Notes: generated from the sequence alone by a model not told the origin. Counted from the first letter of the stretch, positions 25,050 to 34,579 are shown. The stretch is 64,000 nucleotides of DNA from G963665185 sp049723905 (GCF_049723905.1 NZ_JBJKFD010000001.1:868001-932000), one strand, 5' to 3'. Translations and numbers: made by a program.

Positions 25050-25666
25050 TGGCCCGTGACGACTTGATCAGAATAGACTCTTTTCATGCGGAGAAGGCCC
25101 TTGAGGGATTGCGGGATGTCTTGGCTCTGGTCCCCGGCGGGGCGAAGAAGGCTGTCTACAGGGCCTTATCAAAGACCATCACCGGGATGCGCACCGACAC
25201 GGTGAAGAAGGTCCGTGAAGACTACAACGTCCCGGCCAAGCAGATCCGCGAACGCATCACCCTTATTAAGCCCCAGAAGGGGGCCGACTACCCCCGCGCT
25301 CTACTGAAGGCTGTGGGAAAGATGTCCGTCCCGCTGGTCCACTACGGGGCAAGGCCACGAGTCCCCGTCACGGCCGGCGGCCGACGGCCGAAAAAAGGCG
25401 TTTCTGTCCAGGTCAAAAAAGCCTCGGGGCGCAAGGTTGTAGAGGGCTCGTTCATTCAAACTCCTCGGTCCGGCGGCGAGCCGCAGATATTTAAGCGCGT
25501 GGGCGAGGAAAGAGAACCCATCCGCAGACTTTACGGTCCCGGGCATCTCCAGGCGCTGAAAGACGAAGGGAACCTTCTGGATCTGCAGGAGCAGGCGTCT
25601 GAGCGCCTGACGAAGAACGTGCTGCACGAAGCCGACTACGTGCTTCAGGAGGCTGGACTCAGATGA
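25049..25666 (+). CDS. minor tail protein Z-like
   Basis: 205 residues from the ATG at 25049, which follows GGGAGGTG; a longer in-frame start at 24980 lies inside the previous gene. The sequence is basic ('GGAKKAVYRALSKTITGMRTDTVKKVREDYNVPAKQIRERI') and matches the Minor_tail_Z pattern, including a variable loop with poly-basic 'GGRRPKKGVSVQVKKASGRK'. In lambda gpZ joins tail to head. It is followed by the tail terminator. Confidence 0.8.
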   Translation: MARDDLIRIDSFHAEKALEGLRDVLALVPGGAKKAVYRALSKTITGMRTDTVKKVREDYNVPAKQIRERITLIKPQKGADYPRALLKAVGKMSVPLVHYGARPRVPVTAGGRRPKKGVSVQVKKASGRKVVEGSFIQTPRSGGEPQIFKRVGEEREPIRRLYGPGHLQALKDEGNLLDLQEQASERLTKNVLHEADYVLQEAGLR

Positions 25667-26127
25667 TCGCGCAACTCGTAACAGATCTTGGACGCTGCCT
25701 GGAAGACGGCCTGCAGGGCTTCTTTCTGGAGCACCCGGAAACGGGCGCCGAAGTAGCGCCTCCTGTCTATATCGGAGGCCTGCCGGACGACCTTGGCGGG
25801 GTAGAGGCGTTTCCTTGCGTGGTCGTGGCCTGGGAGTCCGTCGAAGACGATGAAGATGACAGCCTTATATCCGCCGAAGTGACGCTGTGCATGAGCTCAA
25901 ACAGCGGCTCAAAGTCACTTGAGGAGTGGGCGGCAGGGTTTACGGACAGAGTGCGGTCCATCCTGCGCGACGTCCGTGTTCTGGAAAACAAATTTGAACG
26001 GCAATGGCCGGTCCGGGTTCGACGCCCGGACCCCAGACGTGAACAGCATAGATACGCGGTCGTAGTCCTGACCACAACCTGGCGCAGGTCTGCTCCGCGA
26101 CAAACTGTGGAGGGATTTGATTTATGA
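25663..26127 (+). CDS. tail terminator/completion protein-like
   Basis: 154 residues overlapping both neighbours by four bases. An alpha/beta protein with 'FPCVVVAWESVEDDEDDSLISAEVTLCMSSN', a strand-turn-strand pattern of tail terminator proteins, just upstream of the sheath gene. It probably caps the tail tube and sheath before joining to the head. The assignment is mostly from position. Confidence 0.65.
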   Translation: MIAQLVTDLGRCLEDGLQGFFLEHPETGAEVAPPVYIGGLPDDLGGVEAFPCVVVAWESVEDDEDDSLISAEVTLCMSSNSGSKSLEEWAAGFTDRVRSILRDVRVLENKFERQWPVRVRRPDPRREQHRYAVVVLTTTWRRSAPRQTVEGFDL

Positions 26128-27365
26128 GCGCGTATAAACACGGCGTTTACGCCCTTGAGGTTCCCACCTCGATCCTGCCGCCGCGCCGAATTTCGGCATC
26201 GGTGCCTGTTGTTTTTGGCACCGCACCAATCGAGGACCAAGACCCTGCCGACCGCAAGGTCAATGAACCGGTGCTCTGCTACAGCTATTCCGAGTTCGTA
26301 ACGGCGTTCGGGGATAGCGACGACTGGGAGAGCTACACTCTTTGCGAGTTCGCCAGGTCGCAGTTCGGCCTGTATGGCGTGGCTCCTGTGGTTTTCGTCA
26401 ACGTGTATGACCCTGAAGTCCACACGTCGGGAGATCCCGCCGTCCCGGATCCGGCTCAAGTGACTTCCGCGGACATCATCGGCGGAGTCGACGAAACTAC
26501 CGGCAAGCTCACCGGGCTGGAGCTGATCAGCGAAGTCTTCACCCGCTTCCGCATCGTCCCCGGCCTGATCTGCGCCCCCGGGTGGTCCGAGGATCCGGCT
26601 GTGGCTATTGGCATGGCCGCCAAGGCCACGGGCATCAATGGCCTGTTTAAGGCCATGGCCATCGTGGACGTGCCCGACAGCACGGTTCCCAATTACACGG
26701 ACGTTCCCGGGTGGAAAAACGATAACAACCTCACCGATCCGAACATGATCGTCTGCTGGCCGAAGGTAAAGCTGGGTGACGAGGTGTTCCACATGTCCAC
26801 GCAGGTGGCCGGACTCATCGGCGATGTTGACGAGCAGGCCGGCGATGTGCCGTACCGCTCCCCGTCCAACAACCGGCTGTACGCAAACTCCGCGGTCGCC
26901 GCAGGCAAGGAAGTGTGGCTTGGCCTTGAGCAGGCGAACTACCTTAACGGCCAAGGCCTCATCACCGCCCTGAACTTCGTGGGAGGGTGGAAGGCGTGGG
27001 GCAACCGCACCGGCTGCTACCCCAGCATCACCGACCCCAAGGATGCGTTTATCCCCATCCGCAGGTTCTTCAGCTGGCACGCCAACACCTTCATCCTGAC
27101 CTACTTCCAGAAGGTTGACTGGCCCATTACCCGCCGTCTGATCCAGACCATCATCGACAGCGAGAACATTCGCCTCAACGGTTTCCGCGCAATGGAGATC
27201 ATTCTTGGCGGGCGCATCGTTTTCTCCGAGGACGAAAACCCGACCACGGACCTGATGGACGGCATCATCCGCTTCCACACGTATCTGACCCCGCCCTCTC
27301 CGGCTCGCCAGATCGTCAACACCCTGGAGTACGACCCCGCGTATCTCCAAAACCTGTTCTCGTAA
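26124..27365 (+). CDS. contractile tail sheath protein (P2 FI-like)
   Basis: 413 residues. The N-terminal 'YKHGVYALEVPTSILPPRRISASVPVVFGTAPIED' and the C-terminal 'VDWPITRRLIQTIIDSENIRLNGFRAMEIILGGRIVFSEDENPTTDLMDGIIRFHTYLTPPSPA' are the typical handshake and core regions of P2-type sheath proteins. It shows that the phage is a myovirus. Long antisense frames over this gene are GC-driven shadows. Confidence 0.95.
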   Translation: MSAYKHGVYALEVPTSILPPRRISASVPVVFGTAPIEDQDPADRKVNEPVLCYSYSEFVTAFGDSDDWESYTLCEFARSQFGLYGVAPVVFVNVYDPEVHTSGDPAVPDPAQVTSADIIGGVDETTGKLTGLELISEVFTRFRIVPGLICAPGWSEDPAVAIGMAAKATGINGLFKAMAIVDVPDSTVPNYTDVPGWKNDNNLTDPNMIVCWPKVKLGDEVFHMSTQVAGLIGDVDEQAGDVPYRSPSNNRLYANSAVAAGKEVWLGLEQANYLNGQGLITALNFVGGWKAWGNRTGCYPSITDPKDAFIPIRRFFSWHANTFILTYFQKVDWPITRRLIQTIIDSENIRLNGFRAMEIILGGRIVFSEDENPTTDLMDGIIRFHTYLTPPSPARQIVNTLEYDPAYLQNLFS

Positions 27366-27375
27366 GAGGTGACAC

Positions 27376-27909
27376 ATGGGCAACGTGAACAAGATTCCTG
27401 AAAAAACCATCGCGTTTAACGTCTACAAGGACGGCGCGGTACTGATGGGTGTAGCCACGGTCGACCTGCCTCAGCTGCAGTCCATGACCGAAACCCTCTC
27501 CGGCGCAGGCATCGCCGGCGAGATCGACAGCCCGACCCTCGGACACTTCCAGTCCATGACCGTCAAGCTGTCGTTCCGCACCAAGACGGCCAACTTCGTC
27601 AAACTCCAGGCTCCGGAGTCTCACCATCTCGATTTGCGAGCCGCTGTTCAGCATCACGACGGCGGCTCGGGCACGATCGGAGCAACCCCGGAGAGAATCA
27701 TCCTGCGAGGCATGCCCAAGAGCGCGTCCTTCGGCAAGTTCGAAACCGCCAAGCCTCAGGACTCCGAGATCGAACTCGAGGTGACCTACCTGAAGCTGGT
27801 TCAGGACGGAAAGGAAGTGCTGGAGATGGACAAGCTGAACTTCATCTTCATGGTCGACGGAACCGATTATCTGACTGCCGTGCGCTCTGCGCTTGGCGTG
27901 GAGGGATAG
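27376..27909 (+). CDS. tail tube protein (P2 FII-like)
   Basis: 177 residues, directly after the sheath gene. 'NKIPEKTIAFNVYKDGAVLMGVATVDLPQLQSMTETLSGAGIAGEIDSPTLGHFQSMTVKLSF' is the characteristic FII opening, and the gene has the usual length. It polymerises into the inner tube through which DNA passes. Confidence 0.95.
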   Translation: MGNVNKIPEKTIAFNVYKDGAVLMGVATVDLPQLQSMTETLSGAGIAGEIDSPTLGHFQSMTVKLSFRTKTANFVKLQAPESHHLDLRAAVQHHDGGSGTIGATPERIILRGMPKSASFGKFETAKPQDSEIELEVTYLKLVQDGKEVLEMDKLNFIFMVDGTDYLTAVRSALGVEG

Positions 27910-27913
27910 GACT

Positions 27914-28213
27914 ATGGCGAAGCAGAACCTGACAAAAACGATACCCCTGAACGAGCCTCTGGAGATCGGGGGCAAGGAGGTCGCAGAGCTGACCATGCGC
28001 CGCTGCCTGGTTCGTGACCGCCTGGAAGCCCAGAAAGCGGCCGGCCCCGACGCAACCCCCGCCGAGGTCGAAGTGACCCTGTTTGGCCTGCTGTGTGACG
28101 TTCCCTCCGAGGAGCTCCTCGACATGCCCGACGGCGACTATGAGCTGCTGATGGAGGCGTACCGTTTTTTGAAAAAGAGCCCCCGCCAGGCGGGCAAAAA
28201 GACGGAGGCATAA
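27914..28213 (+). CDS. tail assembly chaperone, short form (gpE-like)
   Basis: 99 residues from the ATG at 27914. The N-terminal 'TKTIPLNEPLEIGGKEVAELTMRRCLVRDRLEAQK' matches the P2 gpE/Phage_TAC pattern. Near its end (28165-28171) lies T TTT TTG in register, so a fraction of ribosomes should slip -1 and make the longer form. The ratio of the two chaperones usually controls loading of the tape measure. Confidence 0.88.
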   Translation: MAKQNLTKTIPLNEPLEIGGKEVAELTMRRCLVRDRLEAQKAAGPDATPAEVEVTLFGLLCDVPSEELLDMPDGDYELLMEAYRFLKKSPRQAGKKTEA

Positions 28214-28356
28214 AGGATTTGAGACGGGCCATCCTCCTGCTGAGCAGGTTTTCCGGGTGGCCGCTGTCTGAGATCAAGGACATGGACTTGGCCGAACTGC
28301 TGGACTGGCTTGAAGAGGCTGTCCGGGTGGAAAAAGAGATAGGCCCTCAAGTGTAA
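27914..28356 (+). CDS. tail assembly chaperone, -1 frameshift product (gpE+E'-like)
   Basis: After T TTT TTG (28165-28171) the -1 frame stays open for 61 more codons to TAA at 28354-28356. The added part ('LRRAILLLSRFSGWPLSEIKDMDLAELLDWLEEAV') resembles P2 E', which has no start codon of its own. P2 uses the same T TTT TTG heptamer. A possible stimulator, the GC-rich CCCCCGCCAGGCGGGC, follows within ten bases. Confidence 0.85.
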
Positions 28357-28366
28357 CGGAGCGCAA

Positions 28367-30745
28367 ATGGCAGAGCGAAAACTCGGCATAACCATGGAAC
28401 TCGGGGCCTCCCTGGGGTCGACATTCAAGTCGACCTTCGGGGGGGCCGAGTCCCGGATCAAAGACCTTGGATCCTCGATCCGGGAAATGAGGTCCGAGCC
28501 GACCCATAAGCTGATGCAGAGCTTTTACAAGCTGCGTGATGGAGTGCGAACTTCGCGAAAAGAACTCTCTGCAGCAGAAAAGAATCTGGCCGAACTGAAG
28601 GAGCAAGCTGAAGCCGCAGGCGGCGCCAAGGGTGTGCTGGCTCGCCGCATCGAGATGGCCGAAGGCAAAGTAAAAAGCCTGCGCTCGTCTGTCGAAAGAT
28701 CCACCCGGCAGTTCGTCGACCACAAAGCCAAGATTGCCGACACCGGCCGCGATCTCGGGGAACTGTCTTCCGAGTACCGACATCTGACTTCCGAGATGGA
28801 CAAGGCCAAATCCAAGATGGATCGGCTGAACAACGCCATGGAGGCGTCGGGGAACATTCGCGAGCAGATTGGCTCTGCCGCCAGAGTGACAGCGGGGATA
28901 ACTGCCGGAGTCGGCGCCGTGGGCGCGGCCGTAACTATGATGAACAAGGCCACTGGCGAACAGATCGCCTTGGCAAAAAGCCTTGGAGTGTCTGCAGACA
29001 CCTTTCAAGCATGGGGAGGCGTGGCCAGGGAGGCCGGGTTCGACGTGGATCACGTTGGAGACCTGATCGAAGAGATGAACAACAAGCTGGGCGAGTCTGC
29101 CGGCCTTGAAGAAACCACTCCGGTGAAAGAGGCCCTCCAGATGATTGGCTTGAGCTTTCAAGACCTCCAGGACCTCAAGCCAGAAGAGCAATTCCGGCAA
29201 ATAGCAAAGGCCATCAAGGCTATGCCCGACGGGCAGCAGGCGTCATCGGCAGCTGACATCTTGATGGGAGGCGAGGCTAATAAGTTTTTCGGATATCTGA
29301 GGTCCAGACAGGAGGGCGTTGACGAGATCCTTGCTCAGCAAAAGAGGCTGAACGCTCTTTCTGAGGAAGGTCGGGCAGGGGCTGCAGCGTACAACACCGC
29401 GTTCAGCCAACTGGCAACAGTTTTTAGCTCCGTCACTGCGGAGGTGTCAGGCTTGATCGGCGGCGCCCTTGCTCCGTTGGTCGAAGAATACGCCCCCAAA
29501 CTGGCGGACTGGGTCAAGTCACACAAAGAGGACCTGGTCGGCATTGGCGATTCCGTCAAGGCTTCTATCCCAGCCATCTTATCCTTTGGCCGCGGTCTGT
29601 ATTCGGTCTTTTCGACAGTCGGGGCAGCAATAGGCGGAGTCGTAGGGCTGATGGGCGGATGGGAAAATGCCGCCATCGCACTGGGACTCGTGATGGGCGG
29701 ACGGCTCGCCTTGGGTGTTGCCCGCTTCGGTATGAATGTTTTTACCATCGGGAAGGCCATTGTCCCTATGGTGTCCACCCATCTCCCCGCCCTGGCAGGC
29801 GGTATCACCTCAACAGGCCTCGCCTCCGCATGGACGACCGTGAAGACAAACGTCATGGCAGCCGCCCAGAAAGCCTGGGCGGTGGGGCAAACCGTGGTGG
29901 CCACAGCTTCCCGTGCAGCCACTGTGGCAATCCGGACCATCGGCTCGGCTTCGATGTGGTCGGCGGTGAAAATGACCGCTCTGGGTGCCGCCCAGAAAGC
30001 CTGGGCGGTGGGACAAGCTGTTGTAACCGGAGCCTGTACGGCCATTGGAACCGCTTTCAGAGTCATGGGCATGGCCGTCATGGCCAATCCTATCGGGCTA
30101 ATAATTGGCGGAATTGCCATTGGCGCGGCGTTGCTGATCTCAAACTGGGGAAAGGTAAAGACTTTCTTTGTTGAGGTATGGACGTCTGTGGTGAAGGCTT
30201 TCACCTGGGCCTGGGAGAAGATAAAGGAGCTCCCGCTGGTCGGCGTTTTAATGAAAGGCGCCTCCGCCATAGGCAGCGTAGTGAGCTCTGTTGGCAGCGC
30301 TATCGGTAGCTTCTTCGGCGGCGAGGGAAAAGAGGCTGCCGAGCGCACGGCCCCGGCTCCCGGCGCGACCGTGGAAAACTCGCCGACATATGAAACATCC
30401 AATACGTATTCGAGCACCACGGCCACCCCAGGGCAGACTGTTCAGCCTTCCTACGTGAACAGCCAGACGACAAACGTCACGGCCAACAACTACTACACAT
30501 CTCCGTCGCCCGCCTCTCGCTCAACCCCCGAAAGTCAAGGGCGTCTTTCCCAGATGGATCGCGCCGTCAAGTCCATCCCGCCGAGACAGACCATCACGTT
30601 CAATCAGACCGTAAACGTGAACGGCGGAACATCTGCCGGAGACGTCAAGTCGGCGGTCTCCAAGGCGAACGAAGGACTGGAAGCAAGGGTCAGGAAGGTT
30701 GTTGCAGAGATGTTCCAGGAACGGGAGCGGACAGCCTATGCCTAG
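28367..30745 (+). CDS. tail tape measure protein
   Basis: 792 residues, the longest P2-like tail gene. The N-terminal ~170 residues are coiled coil with long heptad regions ('LRDGVRTSRKELSAAEKNLAELKEQAEA'). A glycine/alanine-rich hydrophobic middle (about 430-590) follows, with two near-repeats (AAQKAWAVGQ...VATASRAA and GAAQKAWAVGQ...VTGACTA) typical of membrane-interacting tape measures. The end is Ser/Thr/Asn-rich. It sets tail length and enters the host membrane on ejection. Confidence 0.92.
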   Translation: MAERKLGITMELGASLGSTFKSTFGGAESRIKDLGSSIREMRSEPTHKLMQSFYKLRDGVRTSRKELSAAEKNLAELKEQAEAAGGAKGVLARRIEMAEGKVKSLRSSVERSTRQFVDHKAKIADTGRDLGELSSEYRHLTSEMDKAKSKMDRLNNAMEASGNIREQIGSAARVTAGITAGVGAVGAAVTMMNKATGEQIALAKSLGVSADTFQAWGGVAREAGFDVDHVGDLIEEMNNKLGESAGLEETTPVKEALQMIGLSFQDLQDLKPEEQFRQIAKAIKAMPDGQQASSAADILMGGEANKFFGYLRSRQEGVDEILAQQKRLNALSEEGRAGAAAYNTAFSQLATVFSSVTAEVSGLIGGALAPLVEEYAPKLADWVKSHKEDLVGIGDSVKASIPAILSFGRGLYSVFSTVGAAIGGVVGLMGGWENAAIALGLVMGGRLALGVARFGMNVFTIGKAIVPMVSTHLPALAGGITSTGLASAWTTVKTNVMAAAQKAWAVGQTVVATASRAATVAIRTIGSASMWSAVKMTALGAAQKAWAVGQAVVTGACTAIGTAFRVMGMAVMANPIGLIIGGIAIGAALLISNWGKVKTFFVEVWTSVVKAFTWAWEKIKELPLVGVLMKGASAIGSVVSSVGSAIGSFFGGEGKEAAERTAPAPGATVENSPTYETSNTYSSTTATPGQTVQPSYVNSQTTNVTANNYYTSPSPASRSTPESQGRLSQMDRAVKSIPPRQTITFNQTVNVNGGTSAGDVKSAVSKANEGLEARVRKVVAEMFQERERTAYA

Positions 30746-30953
30746 CACGTACACAACGTCCCAGGGAGAGACTTGGGATTCGATAGCAAAGCGCGTTCTG
30801 GGCAGTGAGGTGCGCCTCCATCTGCTTCTGGACGCAAACCCCGAGCACAGGGGGGTACTGATTTTTTCCGCTGGCACCGTCCTGCGGATTCCCGATGTGC
30901 CGTCCATGGCCACCAGAACCGTAACACCTCCGTGGAAGCAATATGAAGTCTAG
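30738..30953 (+). CDS. tail protein X (LysM-type)
   Basis: 71 residues overlapping the tape measure end by eight bases. 'YTTSQGETWDSIAKRVLGSEVRLHLLLDANPEHRGVLIFSAGTVLRIP' is a single LysM repeat, as in P2 gpX. It belongs to the tail hub/tip and can bind peptidoglycan or aid folding of the baseplate hub. It overlaps the D gene start. Confidence 0.9.
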   Translation: MPSTYTTSQGETWDSIAKRVLGSEVRLHLLLDANPEHRGVLIFSAGTVLRIPDVPSMATRTVTPPWKQYEV

Positions 30954-31974
30954 GGCTGCAAGGATCCAGATCGCATACCAGGGCGCCGACATCAGCAAAG
31001 ACATTGCGCCGTTTGTTCGAGGTTTTTCCTACACCGACAACGCACACGGCCAAGCTGACGACCTGCGCGTTGACATGGATGATCGCGACCACCTCTGGAA
31101 GGGAGACTGGCTTCCCCGAAAGGGCGACACCATTGTTGCCTCTATCGTGTGCCTTGAAGAGTGGAACGGACCAGGGTCCCCCTCTGTGTCCATCCCTTGC
31201 GGCACATTTGAAGTCGACGAAGTAGAGCTTGCCGTTGGGGACCAGGGCGACACGGTTGCCCTGAAGGCGGTGAGCTCGCTGACGCAAAACTCCATCCGAA
31301 AAGAGAGCAAAAGCCGCGGATGGGAAAATGTCAGCCTTCGCCAGGTATTTAGCGACATAGCCTCCCCCGCAGGGTTCCAGCTCTCCTGGCAGGCCGATGA
31401 CGTTCAGCTCCTCCGCCTTGACCAGCACGCGGAGACGGACCTGGCTTTCATGAAGCGAGTTGTCGACGAGTACGGCCTGAACCTCAAGATCAACGACGCG
31501 ACGGTCATTGTTTTTGCTGGCGAAAAGTACGACGCCCACCCGGTTTCATTGTCCGTTACCCGGGGCCAGTCCGATTTGCGAAGCGCGTCCCTGAAAACCA
31601 AGACGATCGAGATCTACAAGGCTTGCGAGGTCTCGTTTCACGACCCCAAAGACAAAGAGCTCAAGACGTTCACGTATTCGCCTCCGGATCCTCCGGCCGG
31701 ATCCGGGCGCATCCTGCGGGTCAATCAGATAGCCGACGACATCGCCATGGCGGAACGGAAGGCCAAAGCTGCTCTGCGAAAAAAGAACCAGCGCGAAGTC
31801 GAGGGTGATCTGACGCTCATGGGGGAGCCGAGGCTGTTGGCCGGAATGAACATAGCCCTCGGAGGCTTTCGGCTTTTTGACGGCACATATGCGGTCGAGC
31901 AGGCGAAACACAGTTTCACGCGCACTGGAGGATACTCTACATCGGTGAAGATAAGGAAGGTTTTGAAATGGTGA
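30943..31974 (+). CDS. late control protein D / baseplate hub
   Basis: 343 residues of the P2 gpD (gp27-like) family. 'GAD ISKDIAPFVRGFSYTDNAHGQADDL' opening, 'TDLAFMKRVVDEYGLNLKI' in the middle, and the closing 'FTRTGGYSTSVKIRKVL' are typical. It forms the trimeric hub linking tube and spike. It overlaps X and V genes on either side. Confidence 0.93.
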   Translation: MKSRAARIQIAYQGADISKDIAPFVRGFSYTDNAHGQADDLRVDMDDRDHLWKGDWLPRKGDTIVASIVCLEEWNGPGSPSVSIPCGTFEVDEVELAVGDQGDTVALKAVSSLTQNSIRKESKSRGWENVSLRQVFSDIASPAGFQLSWQADDVQLLRLDQHAETDLAFMKRVVDEYGLNLKINDATVIVFAGEKYDAHPVSLSVTRGQSDLRSASLKTKTIEIYKACEVSFHDPKDKELKTFTYSPPDPPAGSGRILRVNQIADDIAMAERKAKAALRKKNQREVEGDLTLMGEPRLLAGMNIALGGFRLFDGTYAVEQAKHSFTRTGGYSTSVKIRKVLKW

Positions 31975-32753
31975 ATGAAATACTGAGACGTCTCGAAATG
32001 TTGGAATCCGTGGTCGGCCGGCTGCTGCGCGTTGGCGTTGTGACATCGGTCTACCCAGAGCGCGGCACCGTTAGAGTCCAGCTCCCGGACGTGCACCATG
32101 GCGAAACATCATTGGTCACAAGAGAACTGCCGGTTCGATTCGACAAGACCTGCAAGGACAAGCAGTACCACATGCCCGACATCGGAGAGCACGTGATGTG
32201 CCTCTTTTTGCCGACCGGGCAAGAGCAAGGCTGTGTGCTGGGGGCGATATACTCCCAGGCCGACGCGGTTCCTGTCGCAGATCCTGATAAGCGTCACTTC
32301 CGCTTCGATGACGGTTCGTGGTTCGAGTATGACCGCAAGCAACATCTTTTGTCCGGGCACGTCGTGAACGGATGCGCGGAACTGACCATCGACAAGGACC
32401 TGACAGCCGATATCGGCGGGACGGCCGTGGCGAGAGTGGAAGAGGATCTCTCTGTGGATGTCGGTGGGAACACCATCATCACTGCCGGCGGAGATCTGAC
32501 AGCCGAATCGCAAGGCGTGGCCACACTGAAGTCTGCCAGTACGGTGCGGGTCGAAGCGCCGCAGATAGTCCAGACGGGCAACATAACCTCCTCGGGAGCC
32601 GGCGGCGCAGTCTCCACCGAGGTCAAGACGGCAAACGTCGACCATACCGGAGACGTAGAGCAGCAAGGGAATTACCGGATACACGGAACCCTGCACGTTA
32701 CTGACCTGGTTGTTGACAATCCGATCAACGGCGTTCTCGCCGGAGGTGCGTGA
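31968..32753 (+). CDS. baseplate spike protein V
   Basis: 261 residues. An OB-like N-terminal domain ('VTSVYPERGTVRVQLPDVHHGETSLVTRELPV') is followed by 'IGEHVMCLFLPTGQEQGCVLGAIYSQ' and a repetitive beta-helix C-terminus with 'VARVEEDLSVDVGGNTIITAGGDLTAESQGVATLKSA', the membrane-piercing spike. The order matches the P2 gpV family. Confidence 0.92.
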   Translation: MVNEILRRLEMLESVVGRLLRVGVVTSVYPERGTVRVQLPDVHHGETSLVTRELPVRFDKTCKDKQYHMPDIGEHVMCLFLPTGQEQGCVLGAIYSQADAVPVADPDKRHFRFDDGSWFEYDRKQHLLSGHVVNGCAELTIDKDLTADIGGTAVARVEEDLSVDVGGNTIITAGGDLTAESQGVATLKSASTVRVEAPQIVQTGNITSSGAGGAVSTEVKTANVDHTGDVEQQGNYRIHGTLHVTDLVVDNPINGVLAGGA

Positions 32754-33133
32754 TGCAGGTCGGCAGCTTTGGTCCTCTCGTTTTTCGTTCGAGCGCATCT
32801 GATGTGTTCACCCCTGTCGACCTGCGCCGCCGTCGCGTGGCTCAGTTCGCCGAACATCCGGTCGTCGACGGCCTTGCAAGGCTTCAACACCTGGGCACGT
32901 CGCTGGCTGAGGTGAGCTTCAAGGTTCAACTGGACCACACGTTCACCGATGTCGAGGCAAAACTGATCGAGATCGATGCACTGCTTGATTCCGGCGAGCA
33001 TCACGCCCTTGTTATTGCTGGGCGCCGCCTGGGTCGCTTCGTGCTGACGGAGTCGAACGAGGTGGCCAAGAAGATGTCGGCGTCCAAAGTTCTTTGGGCC
33101 GAAGTCGAGCTCAAGCTCAAGGAGTACAACTGA
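32753..33133 (+). CDS. tail protein U-like
   Basis: 126 residues between V and W. The pattern 'RRVAQFAEHPVVDGLARLQHLGTSLAEVSFKVQLDHTF' and 'RFVLTESNEVAKKMSASKVLWAEVELKLKEY' matches P2 gpU proteins, including the final beta strand. In P2 this gene lies next to T and D; here it lies between V and W, a small rearrangement of the canonical order. Confidence 0.8.
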   Translation: MQVGSFGPLVFRSSASDVFTPVDLRRRRVAQFAEHPVVDGLARLQHLGTSLAEVSFKVQLDHTFTDVEAKLIEIDALLDSGEHHALVIAGRRLGRFVLTESNEVAKKMSASKVLWAEVELKLKEYN

Positions 33134-33462
33134 TGGAGTTTGTCCTGGACACAACGCTTCCAGCGGAAGTCGTTATTGGCGCAACCGGGGTGACCGAGAT
33201 CCTGCAGAATGTCCGCACGATCGTCTCGACAATCAAGGGCTCTGTCCCGCTAGACAGAGACTTCGGGGTCTCCGCGTCATTCCTTGATAGCCCGACGCCT
33301 GAAGCGATGGCCGCGTTCACCGGGGAGGCCATAGACGAAATAGAGAAGCAGGAGCCCAGGTGCTCCGTTGTGTCCGTCGACTTCAAGCCTTTGGCCGAAG
33401 CCGCGATGGACGGACGCCTGTTCCCGGTAATTCGAATCGCTATCGAGGGTAGCTATGAGTAG
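33133..33462 (+). CDS. baseplate wedge protein W (gp25-like)
   Basis: 109 residues of the GpW/gp25 family. 'ILQNVRTIVSTIKGSVPLDRDFGVSASFLDSPTPEA' carries the typical central segment with R and D residues, and 'EPRCSVVSVDF' the final strand. It starts the sheath on the baseplate. Confidence 0.9.
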   Translation: MEFVLDTTLPAEVVIGATGVTEILQNVRTIVSTIKGSVPLDRDFGVSASFLDSPTPEAMAAFTGEAIDEIEKQEPRCSVVSVDFKPLAEAAMDGRLFPVIRIAIEGSYE

Positions 33463-34579
33463 CCTGAAGACAATTTTGCGTGACACTCAATTTTGCGAAA
33501 CCGATGCGTCGGCAATTGAAACTGAGATCATCACTACATACGAACGAATCGCGGAGTCCAAACTGTACCCGGGCGACCCTGTCCGGCTGTTTCTGGAAGG
33601 ATTGGCGTACATCGTGGCCCAGCAGCGTTTCCAGATCGACTACGCCGCCAAGCAGAACTTGGTCTATTACGCCGATGGGGACAATCTTGACCACCTGGGT
33701 GCTTTGACAGACACGCGGCGGCTGAAGGCGTCCTCTGCGCTGGTCACTCTCCAGTTTTCACTTTCGGAGCCCTTAGCTCACGATGTCGTCATCCCGGCCG
33801 GGACACGCGCCACGCCCGACGGCAAGCTGTTTTTTGCCACAACCGAAGTCGCATCCGTGCCAGCTGGCGAAACATCTTCATCTGTTGAGGCGGCCTGTCT
33901 GACCGCTGGCGCAGCGGGGAACGGGTTTCTGCCTGGTCAGATAAACAGATTCGTTGACACCGTGCAGAACGTGTCCTCCGTTGCCAACACGACGCCATCG
34001 GCAGGTGGGAGTGATCTGGAGTCCGACGACAACTATCGAGAGCGGATCCACATTTCTCCCGAGAAGTATTCCGTGGCCGGCCCTGATGGGGCCTACCAGT
34101 ATTGGGCCAAATCGGCCCACCAGGACATCGAGGACGTATCTGTGTCCAGTCCCGCCCCGGGAGAAGTTGACGTCTGCGTGCTGCTCAAAGGGGGCCAGAT
34201 CCCGCCTGAAGAGATACTCAATCAGGCAAGAGCCACACTCGATGCGGAGTCCGTTATTCCGCTGACCGATCTCTGTAAGGTCGTGCCTCCCACGCCCAGA
34301 GACTACTCCATCTCCGCCGTGTACTTCATCCACCAGGACCAGGCAGCGCTCGCCGGACAGATTCAGGACTCTGTCAACCGTGCCGTGGACAACTTTGTCG
34401 ACTGGCAGCGGTCGAAGCTCGGGCGCGACATCAACCCCTCTCAGCTCACCCACTTGATTCAGTCCGCCGGAGCCAAGCGGGTGGAAGTCCTGGAGCCGGC
34501 CTTTGTCAGTCTGACCCCGCTGGAGGTCGCCAACAATGTAAACATCGAGGTGCAGTATGGCGGGCTTGAAAGCGACTGA
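33455..34579 (+). CDS. baseplate wedge protein J
   Basis: 374 residues of the Baseplate_J family. 'YPGDPVRLFLEGLAYIVAQQRFQIDYAAKQNLVYYADGDNLDHLGALTDTRRLKASSALVTLQFSLSE' is the family's conserved N-terminal core; 'LESDDNYRERIHISPEKYSVAGPDGAYQYWAKSAHQDIEDVSV' is the second. It joins the hub to the tail fibres and overlaps I by 23 bases. Confidence 0.95.
   Translation: MSSLKTILRDTQFCETDASAIETEIITTYERIAESKLYPGDPVRLFLEGLAYIVAQQRFQIDYAAKQNLVYYADGDNLDHLGALTDTRRLKASSALVTLQFSLSEPLAHDVVIPAGTRATPDGKLFFATTEVASVPAGETSSSVEAACLTAGAAGNGFLPGQINRFVDTVQNVSSVANTTPSAGGSDLESDDNYRERIHISPEKYSVAGPDGAYQYWAKSAHQDIEDVSVSSPAPGEVDVCVLLKGGQIPPEEILNQARATLDAESVIPLTDLCKVVPPTPRDYSISAVYFIHQDQAALAGQIQDSVNRAVDNFVDWQRSKLGRDINPSQLTHLIQSAGAKRVEVLEPAFVSLTPLEVANNVNIEVQYGGLESD

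Noticed and set aside
25767..27410. 547-codon minus-strand frame over the tail sheath gene
   Set aside because: Antisense shadow; the plus strand encodes an unmistakable sheath protein.
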